From Atrina japonica (lineage: Eukaryota > Mollusca > Bivalvia > Pterioida > Pinnidae), in contig BROG01001191.1 in the NCBI GenBank assembly GCA_030159075.1, forward strand, positions 1-64,000: 64,000 nt of DNA, read 5' to 3'. The notes under the pieces are model-generated. The model saw nothing but the letters and a program-made list of their open reading frames with translations. It was not told the origin of the DNA and did no database searches. Position 1 is the stretch's first letter, and the number at the start of each line of letters is the position of its first letter. This document shows positions 23,816-37,600 of the stretch, piece by piece. Both the position numbers and the translations under genes were made by a program.

Positions 23816-24317
23816 TAAGTTGGAATGTAAAACGCAACACAATAATATCATTATTAGATATTGCATAAACTAAAGTTCATAATTGTCCAGCAAAACATTT
23901 TTAAAATGATATTGATAGGAAATGGCAACAATCCTGGAGCACATATTGCAAATAAACAGAAAGAAAAATCAAATATATATTTATTTTTAAAAGCTGTGTA
24001 TTGAAAAAAAAACAAACAATAAATTGCCTGTCTAACGAAATTATGGGAATATGAATCAAAGTTAAGATTCCATGTACACTCTGAATAATGAGACAAATCT
24101 CTACATAAGTACAGAAATATACAAAAATAATACAACGAGATTGGGAAGATGCTCCAAAGCTGTACAGCTCAAACTTGGAGAAGAAACATTCAATTTTATT
24201 TTAAAAGAAATGAATAAAGTAAAAAATAAAAACTAAAAAAAAAATATGGAAAACTATTTATAACTCAAAACTAATAAATACCGCTTTGTTTACCTTCTCA
24301 ATGCTTCAAAAGGCAAA

Positions 24318-24500
24318 TACAGGTCAAACTTGTCTATAAAAGCCATTCAAATCAACAGGCAAAAGTAGACATTATAGACAGGTGGTCTTTATAAAGAGGT
24401 TTATTTATTATAAAAAAATAGTCAACAAAGATGTTTGAATGACTTTTATAGGCAATTGCTCTTTATACAGAGATGGCCTTTAATGCAAGTTTGACTGTAC
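24318..24500. mobile_element. 'Tctataaaagccat' MITE
   Basis: AGGTCAAACTTGTCTATAAA ... GCAAGTTTGACTGTA inverted ends. A relative lies at 30677-30848 (ACAGTCAAGAGGCCACC ... AGTTTGACTGTA). Confidence 0.65.
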
Positions 24501-24649
24501 TTCACAATTGTTAAGTATATATATCATAACTGTTTAGTATCTTGGCAATCAGTGTGTTACAGATTCACAGTTTATTAGGCACACATTTTAAATATAAGAA
24601 AAAGGCTGAAGGGCCTGGAGATCACCTAGGTTTCCATCTTATTTTACAA

Positions 24650-24835
24650 AATCCTAGAACCAGGGATCATAACCTCAGACCAAGAGGTCAAAACCCAAGA
24701 CCCAGGGGGTCAAAATCTCAGACCTAAGGATCAAAACCCTAGATGTCAAAACCTCGGATCCAGAGGGTCAAAATAAGACCAGACTATGGTGTCAAATCCT
24801 CAGACCCAGAGGTCAAAACCCCAACCCAGGGGTAA
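24650..24835. repeat. Degenerate tandem repeat, unit about 22-25 bp
   Basis: About eight units resembling GACCCAGAGGTCAAAACC. Confidence 0.7.
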
Positions 24836-24902
24836 TGAAATTAAATTTTTATTATGTTACTGTTACCATGGAGATGCTACACAACAAATTTAAAGATACA
24901 TG

Positions 24903-25111
24903 TACTGTAATTCCAGTTTTATTTGTGAGAATTTTATTTACGCATAATTTCACAAGAGCTCTTGTTTGCGGAAATAAAATTATCGCATAGTGAAGTATGA
25001 TAATAGTATGACAAAATGGCATTCAAAATCCTGAAAATATCATCCCGCGAATAAATTTAGAACTCTTGATTGTGAAAATAATGTCCCACAAAAATTTCCG
25101 AATTTACAGTA
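24903..25111. mobile_element. MITE with TACTGTAAATCC ends
   Basis: TACTGTAATTCCAGTTTTAT ... CCGAATTTACAGTA; internal GCGAATAAATTTAGAAC. Same family at 34601-34796. Confidence 0.75.
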
Positions 25112-25563
25112 ATTTACCAGTAATTTTAAAAGTAAAAAATATTAGGATAATGCAGGACACAGAACCACACAATGTTGGATTGTAACAATTGCAGTAGTTC
25201 AACAGTGTGTCCCATATGACCTGATGTTTAAGAATAACTTGCTTCCTAAGAAGGTACATCTCTGCTTTTGATCTCAGTAAAACTTTTCATACTATGCAAA
25301 AATGTTACAAACTGAAATTATTTTGAATCCTCTTAAACTCCACAGTTTTTGTTGAGGCACTATTCTCCATTGACAACAGAATGAATTAAGTCAAGTCCTT
25401 GCAAACAACAAGAGTACATAGATTTTATAATAGATAACATTTCTTATTTTCACCGTCGTAATGTCTGCATCAACTGTGATAGATAGAAAAATAAAGTAAA
25501 TGGCAACGTGTACATGATAATTTATCAATGTAGCTGCATAGATGAGTCACATTAATAGATGAA

Positions 25564-25692
25564 CTATTTCATACTCCTGACCAGGTATATGCATTTACCA
25601 CTGCCGATTGCTATCAGAGGGGGACTGTCTTTGCTACCGTCATTATCAATGCTATACACGCTTTGATTTAGATGAAGAAGAAGTCCCGTTGT
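25564..25692 (-). CDS. WD40 gene terminal exon
   Basis: 129 nt; acceptor TTCATTTACAG, 42 codons and TAG at 25564-25566. Encodes VYSIDNDG and PPLIAIGSGKCIYLVRSMK, the closing strands of the propeller. Confidence 0.85.
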   Translation of the reverse strand, partial: TTGLLLHLNQSVYSIDNDGSKDSPPLIAIGSGKCIYLVRSMK

Positions 25693-28600
25693 CTGTAAAT
25701 GAAAAACAAATTCAGTATAAATCTTCAACATCAGCTGATAGTTCCATAAAGATTAAACCATTCACCCCTAAAGACACATTTGGACTGGTCTGTCATTGAT
25801 TTACAGAAGAGTCCATTGTTTTTTTCAAGGGTTGATGATTAAGTTTACATGATATAAAATATCAAATTCGACTTTGAAAGACAAATATAAAAACAAGACA
25901 TGACATCTTTAGTTCTACATAGATATGAAGATGGGATAAGGAAATGTATTAATTACTGTTGAAAATTTAAATCAACAGAAGTTACTGGATTACCTGTAAT
26001 AAATAACATTGTCAACATGACAATGACATTACAGAGTTACATGTAGTAAACAGTGTTGTCAACATGACAAAGACATCACAGAATGACATTACAGAGTTAC
26101 CTGTAGTAAACAGTGTTGTCAACATGAAAAAGACATCACAGAATTACCTGTAGTAAATATTGTGACTTGAGATTACAGAATTACCTGTCAATATGACAAT
26201 GGCATTACAGAATTATCTGTAGTATAGTCCATAGCACAGGCCAAAATTTGTAGCACTTCACCTAAAGCTGGTGACATCTCAATATAAGAGTGTTATATGT
26301 AAATTTTGTCATGCTTTTTATTTCATTGATAAATGAAAGCAATAAAATATATGAAATCAAAACTATCACACAGTTTCTGACTCTTCAGTAAATGTATATT
26401 AATACATCAACTGGATTCTAATTATATGCAGACTTACACTGAGTGTTCCCCTATCTATGACACGCGCCATGTTTTTGTCCCCTCCACCACAAATGATTTT
26501 ATCTCTTCCTAGCCACTGGCAACAATACAACTGAAACAACAAAACAGATAATTAAACAATCAGTAGAAAATTCCTAGACCACCAACTTTTAGGCTTCCAG
26601 AAACCATTGTGACTTTTTTAAGTTAAGATTTGTGGTTACCATAGTTACTTTAGTATTCATTGATGTATTTTTGAAAAATAAAAATGTAATGCATATTCAT
26701 GATTTACCAGTCTCCTGAATAATATTAAATGAAGCAAAATGTGGACTGTGTGTTAACGTGAATATTGTTAAAAGCCCATGAAATGAATGGAGTAATAAAA
26801 AATTTAAAGTATATAACTTCTGTCACAAAGATCTTCTCAATGTACACGATATAAACATAAGTGGACTTCTTTTACATTTTGAAATTTTTTTATTTGAAAA
26901 TGTAAAAGAATCAAATTTTTTGGAAAAATTGAGTATATTAGCTTTTTTTTTTTTATAATGGTGTTGAATGTCACACACATCAATCAAATTTTCAGTTACC
27001 GGTTTATAGGCCCATGACAGAGGAGAGAAACTGGTTACATTGTATTCAGGAAGAAACCACCTGCCTTCTGCAAGTAAACTGGCAAACTTTCTCCAAGAAT
27101 CAGCTCAGGTTCCAGCAAGACTCGAACCTGCGCTGACAAGAGGTGAGAGACTTCATGGTTTAAAGCGCAACGCTCTAACCACTCAGCCACATAGACCCTC
27201 CCCAAAGTATAATAACTTAAGGATACAATGAGTAGGTAATATTTGTACCCAACATTGATAGAATTACTGGACATGTACTTATTTTAGTGGTATTCTAATA
27301 TTAGCGCCTTTCACGCTCAAGTCATTGTGCTAATTCAAGGGCAGTTCTAAAATTTCCCAATCCTGTCATTCTGTATAACCGACAAATTTTAAGCCAATGA
27401 AATTAAATGTGCAAATTCAAGATTGCACTAAAAGTCTATATCCTCTGAGAGGTCTAAAATATGAGTGTGCTTATTTAAATACACATACAGTACACAAACT
27501 TTCAATGAATTTATTTGGAAATACTTTTTGTTTAATTGTATATTCTTTTAAAAACATCATGAACAGATGTATTTGAACGTATAGTGTATTTTCAAAAATG
27601 AAATCCTATCTCATGATACAGGCCATTTAAACATTGTGATACATTGTGATACACACAGGTGCCATACGTATGTCAACCAACAACATTTCCCCATAACATT
27701 CTATGTTAAATATCAACTTTTTCCAAATGACTGACCTGACTCATATATTAAAAAAAATCTTGTAGAAGTTTGCACATTTGTGTGGAAATCTATGAGATTT
27801 TTTCCTAAAATGGTTGGGAATGTGTCAACTTTTTTTATGAAAACTGCAAGCATTTTTATGCGACAAGCAAAAAGAAAAATTATTGCCTCTCAGAAATAAA
27901 GCTTCAAAGAAATTAAAAACAATAATCAGGTGAAAATGAATAGACTTTCTTCTATATACAGTGGAATCTCGTTATGTCAAAATCTATGGGACACCGTTTT
28001 ACTTTTTAATACCAGTTAATACCTATTTGAATGGGTGATATCACCCACTGGAATACCAAGTGATATCTCCTATTCGAATAAGTGATATCTCCTATTTGAA
28101 AGAGTGATATCACGTACTGGAAAGAGTGATATCACTTATACGAATAAGTGATATCACTTATAAAAACGAATAAGTGATATCATCTATTTGTATAAGTGAT
28201 ATCACTGTTTCAAATAGGTGATATCACTGTTTCAAATAGGAGATATCACTTTATACGTTTTTATAGGTGATATCACTATTGGATGGACTAGATCCAATCT
28301 GAATTAAGCAGTACCTTGATTAGGTCTGTTTGTTGTCCATTAAGAATAGAAAATATGTGAATTGAAAATTTTGGTTATCTCGAAATTCGGATATCTCGAA
28401 GTAAATAGAGCGGTCTCGTGAATTTCCAGATAATGAGATTCCACTGTATGTAAATTTTCACAAGATTTGATGAAACTATTAATTTGTGAAAGTGACTTGA
28501 AAAAAAAATTTATATAGAAAGCCATATATCAGGTAACCTATATGGGAAATTGATGTTACTTGACATATATATATGGCACTGTATATGGCCCAACACTGTA

Positions 28601-31600
28601 CATTCTCAGTACCAGATAAGATAATAAGACAAGGATATAAACTGAATTGATACTAACCGAACAATCAACCAGGGGATCTGTAGGAACATCTTTTATTAAT
28701 TCAGCTTTTCCAAAGTCCCAAATCTGTAAAAAACCAAGCCAGACATGATTTTCAAGTAATATACACATACATGTATCTTGAAATATGTCAATATAATTTT
28801 TAAGGGGCATTAGCTGTGTTTTTTTGGAAATTATTTTTCCTTTATTTTTCCTGCTAATTGATATACAGTAACAAAGAAGATAAAGGAATATAAGATTTTC
28901 ATGCCTGTGTATCACTCTAATTTACCATTGTACATCATGTACAAGTGGGAAAAGTAGAAAAATCGAAATAAATTTTTTATTTTTGGTAAACACAGCTAAT
29001 TCCCCTTTAAGACTAACAATAGGGTAGACCTTGACACTCGCGTTTATCTGTAGATGAATGAAAACTTCCACACAATATTATTAAAAGAATTAACATTCTA
29101 ACACATCTACTAAGGATCTTGTTTGAAAGGTGATTTACGTCACACTAAGCAATTTATCAATTATATGGAAGCAACCACTTTTTAACAGTGGAGCAGAGAA
29201 ACCGGTTACAATGTACCCGGGAAGAGAACACCCGAGTCTTCCATTGGTAAACTGAAATGCTTTCTCACAAAATCAGCTGAGGTTTCAGCAGGGCTCGAAC
29301 CTTCGCTAACAAGATGTGAGAGAGTCTATGATTTAAAGTGCAATGCTCTAACCACTTGACCATGGAGGCCCATATCTACATTTGTTAAATTCTGTTAGTT
29401 CACTAGCACTGAAAACACTGATTAATGTAAACTGAGTGATAATATTTATTATTTCATGTTTGTATATATTCAACATTTAAAATTTATTTAAATACGTCAT
29501 AAACAACAATGTATATTGTTATGTGATTTCAATGACAAGGGTACACTTCTCTCTTCCTAATCACATCTGGGTAAGAGTTTTGGATATGAAATGGTAACAA
29601 GCGGCTCAAATGTTCTTATTGGTCATAAGTATGATGGAACATGTATTACATACAACATGTAAAACTCTGTTCCAAGTCCTTCTTTATTGGTGTTTTTCAT
29701 CCTGCCACAAATTTTTCACTTATATGGAAATGTCACCAGGGCCGGAAGTCACCAAAGTTACTCGATACTCACGCTCAACTTTTATTTCACCATTTTGACC
29801 ATATATAACCATTTGTAAAACTTTTGGGCATTGGGAAACATATTTTTTCTTTTTGTCAGTCACATTAAATTTTTGCGTAGCACTCATGATTTTCCAGTAA
29901 AAACAAAAAACAAAGAAAATAAGTTGAGTACGGTACTCAAAATTTGAGTACGTACTCAAATCATTTTTTAATATTTCTGCAGTTTTCTTCAAATTAGCAA
30001 TAATTTTTATCATTGTTTACAAATGGATGCTGTCAATATACAAGCATTCCAGTTACAGAATAAATTTGAGTGTTTTTAACTTAAAATCATGAAAATTTAA
30101 TTGAGCTTAAGTACTGAGTAAATTTGGTACACTTTGGGGCCAGCTATAGGTGAAGTGCAACAAATTTTGACCTGTGCTATGATGCCAGTGCAGTTAAGTT
30201 TCTTGTACATGCTTAACCTACTGACAACAAGGAGCCTCTGGTTTTAGTCTCATACAAAAGTCCTGTGACTTTCAGTTTCTATGCTGAGTGCTTGGCTAAG
30301 ATAAAGTGACAGCCATTCTTTAATATTTTTGGTTTAAGTTTAAACTTTATTCATTCTACAATGACTGACAAACAAATTATGTCAACTTATATTAATGCCT
30401 CTCATTGGCCCTAATGTTGGCATGTGAGGGTCCCTGCTGTGGGAGAAAATCAGAGTATCTGGAGAAAAACCACATGTCCAACTTGGTGACTGCCATACCA
30501 TCTCACATATTCTCCTGTCCAATCAAAGGATCAAACACAGGTCACATAGGTGAGAAGTGAGTGCCCTAACGCTAACCAGACACCCTTTTATTTGGTATGA
30601 CTCAGTACCAGAAATCAAACACAGGACATTCCATGTAAGCTCTACAATGAGACCAACGCAAGCCATTATATTTCATACTACAGTCAAGAGGCCACCTCTG
30701 TATAAAGGGCACCTGCCTATAAAGGTCATTTAAACATAACCTTGGTTAACTTTTTACAATGAATAAACCTCATTATAAAGGACACCTGCCTATAACAGCC
30801 ACTGTTGCCTGTTCCATCAAGTGGCTTTTAAATACAGTTTGACTGTACAATTATCTGAGTTACAAATTTACCTGTAATGAATTGTTCTTTCTCCATGAAG
30901 CAGTTAGAATATGATCGTGTTCTGGATCTATATCTATGCCTTCAAAACCACAGATATGGGGACCACTTATCTTTCTGAAAATAAAAGTCCAAAATAAATA
31001 ACAAAAATCATTATGTAAGACATGTGCGAGTCTTAGAAATATACGTAACATGAAAATTATGAAAATAAGAAGTGTTTGAGTACCGGTACAAGAGTCCCAA
31101 TGGACTTAAACCAATGTTAATGGTCACCTGAGTGAATTTTTTTCATTAATTTATTGTGGGAACATCATAATGACCATTGGTTCATGAGAAGAATCAGGGC
31201 AGCTAGTACAGATTCACTTGCCTGACACCAGGGACAAGTTCAAATTTAGCTCAGGCAAGTTGGAAATGCAGATGGCTAGCCCATGGGAAAGCTAAATATT
31301 TCGAACAGAACACTGAACTAAAATGACTGCCACAATTAAAACTTTCAACAAAAATTGTTGGTGAATAAAAATCTGGAACAGAGGACAGGTATTCTGTAGA
31401 CATCTTTAAAATGATTAATTCCCTTTAAAATATACATTTCCAATCTGTCGATGAAGTTATTCATGATTTGAACCAAAGTAAAGTGTTTTCAAAACTAGAC
31501 ATTAAGTGGGCGTTTCATCAGATTTCTGTCTGAAAATTGAAAAATAACGACATTAAACGCCACAAGGGGCTGTATCGATATAAAAGGCTTATGTTTGGAA

Positions 31601-34600
31601 TAAGTTGCACACCAGAGATATATCAACGAGTGATTCAGCAAGCAATCAGGTTGTCTGTGTGAGAAACATATTCGATGATCAATTGGCACGGTGCGACCGT
31701 TGAAGAATACGATAAGACTACCGGTAGATTACTTGACCGAATCCGTGAGAAAGGTCACGCTTAATCCATGTAATTGTCTGAACTTGACTTTCCACACTTT
31801 TTATCCGCGTCAGGTATTGGACCCGCAAAAGTGAAAATTGAAGCAGTCGATGGAAAATCGGAAACTGCCTCTGAAGTCAGGATTTCTTAGGATTGGTAAA
31901 TTTTATTTATATACCGGATCTTGCGACTGTAACCGCTCCGAAGACTCACGAAAAAAGGTGAACATTTTAATTGGGGTGACCCAGTCATTTTGTGGCTTAA
32001 GAGAAGACTTTCAAATGCCGAAAACACTAGGGTATTATGTTGAATGCGAAAACTATGGTAATAACAGACGTAGCCCAGGACTTGGTGCAGTTCCTTGTGC
32101 AAGAACAGAAAGGCGAGAACCCATTATATGTTAAGCCGTATGTTATCCGACGTTGAAAAGAGGTATTGACTGAACGAGAAGCCCTTGGGATCGTATGGGC
32201 AGCGAACGATTTCACAATTTACACGGTACCGAGTCGAATTACAGACAGACCACAAACCATTGGAGTTTATCTACTCGAAGAGATCTAAGCCATGTGCGCA
32301 AATAGAATGGGTATTAGACTGCAGCCTACGTTTCTGTGCGACCTACCGAAAAAAATAATATTGCTGATTGTCAATCGCGAATGACTACAAACACAGACAA
32401 TATGGTTGAGGACAGAAACATATGTGAGATTTGTTGCCGAAATCGCGACACTACTGCACTTTTGACGCGCCAAATAGAACGTGAATCTGACACAGACACT
32501 GAGTTGTGCGATGTTTAAAGTGCTTGAAAACTGGTCGATGGGACAAAACTGAGAATAAGAGTTATCTGCCTGTAAAAACTGAGCTTTGTAGTATTGGAAA
32601 GTTAGTTCCTTAGAGGACGCATGATACCCCAAAGATTGCGCAACGTATCAAATTAGCACACGAGGGACATCCGGGAAAGTGTTTTTGAAAACGCGACTAA
32701 GTCAAAAGTATTTTTGACAAAGAAGCCGAAAAATTTTCCGAACGTCAGCTAGCCAAATAGTAAGTAAAACACAGCCTTTTTAAACGAACTGAACTGAAAA
32801 TGTCAGCAAATTGCATGCGACTTGATGACACCGTCACTGCCGTCGGGTGATCACTTATACTACAGTAGATACATTGAAGTTGAAATACTGAAATCAACAA
32901 CCGCAGACAAATTGTGGCGAGCTTGAAACGAATGTTCTTAACTCAACCTTCGCTGAGTATTTCTACCGATAATGGACCCAATTTAATCGAGTGAATTCAG
33001 ACAATTTGTTCACAGGATATTTATCACCGGACTATTGTGGCCACAAGCAAACGGTGAAATTGAGCGTAAAACAGATCATTCCTCAAGAGAATCAAAATCA
33101 CGCAAATTGAAAAGGGAAACTGGAAAGAAGAACGGATTATCTAGTTATTATTATACTGACCCCACAAATGACAGGAGTTAGTCCTTGAACTTCTTTCCGA
33201 GAAATTACGAACCAGATTACCTGGTATTGATGATTATTCTAATTTGGCTGAAGACCAAGATTTGCGCGATCACGACGCGGAAAGAAAAGAAAAAGGAAAG
33301 ATGTATATTGACAATAAACGCGTGCAAAGGAAAGTAATAGATATTGGTGATACTGTTTTGTTGAAAGCTAAATTGAAAACGATTCATGAACCGTAATGAT
33401 AGAAACGGAAATTCAGGAACAGTCTCCAAAAGGTGTACAGTGAACACATATTAAGAAACTGTTGCGAAGAGATGATATTAGAAATACCGCTGAAATGAGA
33501 GTGATTGACACTTGTAAAACTGCCTATAGATAGTTCAAAATCATAGAACCAGAACGGAAAGAATCAACGCGACCAACCCGAATTAACCGAAAGATGCTGA
33601 AAAAATAAAGACTTTGTTGTTTCTTTCAAATGACTGTAAAATATTTTAAGCTTTGCTTATTTCATTTAATTTTAGTCAGTTAGACATACAAGTGACATTT
33701 AAAATTTATCACAATTGATAATGAGTTTTAAGACATTTTTGATCGTATGAAGGTCTTTTTCATGTACTTAATGTAGTTTTAGTTTTGTAAGGTCTAAACT
33801 AAAGAAAAGGAGAGATGTAGTGTTGATTGACATCCCTTTCATGATCTGTGGATACATGCCTAGTTAGTTTGAATAAAATGGTCGAGAAACAGGTTATGTA
33901 GTGTGTTTGTACTTGATTGAATTCGTACCACTAACACTTCAGAATTCATTGATGATTCAACATCTGTGTACACCTTAAAGCCACATTCCGGGGAATAATG
34001 TCCATAAATAAACTTTTCTGTACTCTCTTAATGCGTATTCGCATGAACTTTCGTTGTATTTCCAAATTCCTTTTCCAACTAATTATTCAATTAATCGTGG
34101 AAAACACCTAACATATTGATCTATTTTGTTTTGCCGGTCCATGGTGATGCTATACTGAAAAACTGTCCAGGACATCCAGACAAATAGAACACCAATCAAA
34201 TGCTCTGGAACACTGTCCTATGCAAGCAATTTAGTCATAAACTTACATCTTTGAAATAACGTTTTGGGTGGTACATTCAATTGTAACTACTGTGCCAGAA
34301 CAGTACTCGTAGAGCACAACTTTATTCCATCACCAGGGAAAATTTAAGAAATTCCTATGGAATTCCCCTAATAACTCCATTAATACATCAAATTTTTTAA
34401 ATGTTTTTTCATTTTCGTCGGTTAGGAGTGGTTTTCTAATGAAAATGTCAAAAATTACAATAACGTCCAGAAAATTACAATAACGTCCCTGGAATGTGAC
34501 TTTAAGTTCTAAACCTTCAGGTTTATCCAAGATGATAACACATGATGGAATAAAAGGTAATAAAGGTTAAAAAAGCTTCTCAGACAGAACGGTTCTTTAT

Positions 34601-37600
34601 TATACTGTAAATCCAGTTTTATTTGCGAGAATTTTATTTACGCATAATTTCGCGAGAGTTCTCACTCGTGAATATAAAATTATCACGTAATGAATATCGA
34701 TAATTTGATGAAATGGGCTATATCACTAGTGAATAAATTTAGAACATGTGTATTGCAAAAATAAAGTCCTGTGAAAATTTTCGGATTTACAGTATAGTTA
34801 TCAATATTTTGAGTTTTGATACTGTTGATTTCACAGAGTGTGATTCATCTTTCGGGATCACCACACTGTGGTTTTCTGAATCCATACCACTACACTCAGA
34901 AACTGATGACTTAGTACACAGTACAAAAAGTTTTTTCTTGTTTGGACTACTTTTCCCATAAAAAAAAGTTGCTTTAAATTTTTTTGTCCAATATATGAAA
35001 AATGGGACTTACTCATGTACCATGTGATATTTATGTATCTCCAGTGGTGATGGAACGTAACTCTGAAAATCTTCCAGCTGAAATGACGTTACTGCGGGAA
35101 TTGTCTTCTAGCGTAATTCCATCACTAATAGAAACAATAGTCCCGCACAAACGTTATTGTGTATCACGTGGTACATGAATTAGTCCCATTTATAATAGAT
35201 TCCAAATACAGTGAACCCTCTTTATAACGACCGTGTTTGTTCCCACGTAGGAATGACGTTATGTCGAATTTGTTGCATCTGATGTGGTGGGCTTACGTTA
35301 GCTCCCAGTATCATTTACGCATATATGCTTTAAATAAATAAAATTACAACAACATCTTGTTTTATTTTCATTTTTCCCAGACTTTTGTCCCAAGTTATAT
35401 TGACATCAATGCACAATTATTTTTACAGCTATCGCAAGTATTGAAGTAATTCAGAAATCTGCCATTGTAACCACATCGGCACGGACATGTAGTGTAACGG
35501 AACTTGTCATCTGAATCTTACTCCCATTCAAAATTGCTTTGTCCATATTCATCATTTACCCAGACTTCCCCCTGTTATTAGAGTTCAAAAATAGTTTGAG
35601 AACTTTCTGTTAACACAAATGAGTGCCTTTCACTTAGTAATGTTTAGCCTAATTACTGAGCAATGTTTCTAGAAATGTTCTACAGTTTCACCAGAAGCAT
35701 GATTTATAAAATACAAGATGTTATAGGAGCTCTGATTGGTCAATGAGAGCTATAGAAAATTTGAAATAATGGAACAACTTCCCAGCTGGAAAACTGGCCA
35801 CCAGGGTATACAGGCGTTTATGTTACGGCTGGTTTTCCAACCTCCAGGGTTCAAATGCTTAAGTGAATTTCAACTGGGAAAGTTATTTCTAAAACAATGC
35901 GATAAATGATATTTTTTCTCAGTTAATAGAAACATTTTATAATTAATTTTTTTTTAAATTCAATGTAAGCAAGCACTGCCCTTAACTCATCATTCCCTGA
36001 AAAACAATGGACTTTTCTGTAAATTCTGTCCAAATGTGTCAATGTAAGCAAGCACTGCCCTTAACTCATCATTCCCTGAAAAACAATGGACTCTTCTGTA
36101 AATCAATGACTTAGACCAGTCCAAATGTGTCTTTAGGGGTGAATAAATTAAAGACTTCATTATGATAGTCATACTGTACACCTGGAAATGTTCGCTTTTA
36201 TTTAAATTTTTGCCATTTCATTTACATGTTGATAAGAGGGCGAATTTAAAATGAACGCAAACTTATCAAGCTAAAAAAGTGAAGTACGGACGTACATTGT
36301 ACATGCCATCTATGAGGCTGGTGATTTGGGGTGAATTTAGGACAAAGTGAATATGTTTTCTGTCATAAATTGTAAAAAAACACCAGAAGCGAAAACTTCC
36401 TGGTATACAATATATATTAAGTGTTCTGAGGGAATTCTATTTCTGTCTTATGAAATACTTTACCTGACTGAATGGCTTGTTTCGGTACTCCAAAACTGTA
36501 AAAAAAACACAGTAAATTGTTTGAACATTTTCAAAATAATGCAAACATCTACATTTTCAGCTATCATAATTTCTTTTAAAGATTAACCACTAGTTGATTT
36601 AAAAAAAGGCAATTTTACAACTTTAATTTTTTTAATATTAACTGTGGAGTTCCTATACCATAGTAATGAACTGATACTCAAGTTTATGTGTGGATGAATG
36701 AAAACTTCCACACAATATTTCTAAAAGAATTAACATTCTATCATATATACTATGGATTTTGTTTGAATGATGATTTATGCCACACTCAAGAATTTTTCAG
36801 TTACTGGTATATGGTGGTGGCCAGTTTTAATGGTGGACGGGAGAGAACCCGGTTAGCTATTCACCTGAGAAGGGCCTCCAGTCCCCCGCAAGTGAAACAT
36901 TTGTAAACTACATGTAGCAAACTTTCTCACAATATCAGGACTTCTATGGAACCCAAACCAATTTTGTCAGAAAGTTTGCCAGTTTACTTGCGGAAGGCCG
37001 ATGGTCTCTTACCGGGGGCATTGAAACCGAATTCTCTCTTCAACCATTAAAAACTGGCCGCCACCACATAACTGAAAAGTTGTTAAGTGTGGCAATAAAC
37101 ACTATACAAAATTCAGATTCTAATAAAGGAAATTCCGTTCATCCAAAACAACTTGAGTCAGGTCTTTCCGCTACAATGATTTTGTGAAGTCTGATGATAC
37201 GGATAGAAACATGTGTAGTTTGTGTCTATGTCTGGATTTCCTGACTGCATGATATTTACCTGTACTGTGTCATCCCAGCCTCCTGTTATGAAGACCTTAT
37301 TGTATCTGGGATGAAACTGTGCTGCAAATACTCTGGATTTGTGGCCGTCCATTTTATCCTTGGAATCACTGTTTAAGAAACAACAAAATAAAATTTAACC
37401 TTAATTTTGAGACAATACATGCAATAGTTAGCATAAATCCACCAACAAAATAGTTTATGCACACTGAGCTGCAAAGGTAATGCATTCTGTCCACATGAGG
37501 AAACCAAAAGCCCATTTTTTTTTTAAACAATATCCGACATCTGGCAGATTTTTGCCCAATCAAATTAAAAACTGATTTCTCACCGCTCCTGTTTTCTGAT

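Larger units (their letters stand above)
19500..25560. other. Intergenic: downstream of TMEM17 and of the WD40 gene (convergent)
   Basis: Apart from the repeats listed separately (SINEs at 19849 and 21137, MITEs at 22533-23131, 23554, 24318 and 24903, tandem repeat at 24650) I see no gene. Unlabelled parts are AT-rich and likely include the WD40 3' UTR just below 25563. Confidence 0.6.

Noticed and set aside
31838..32134. 98-codon plus-strand frame
   Set aside because: Fragment of the decayed gypsy pol region, not an independent gene.
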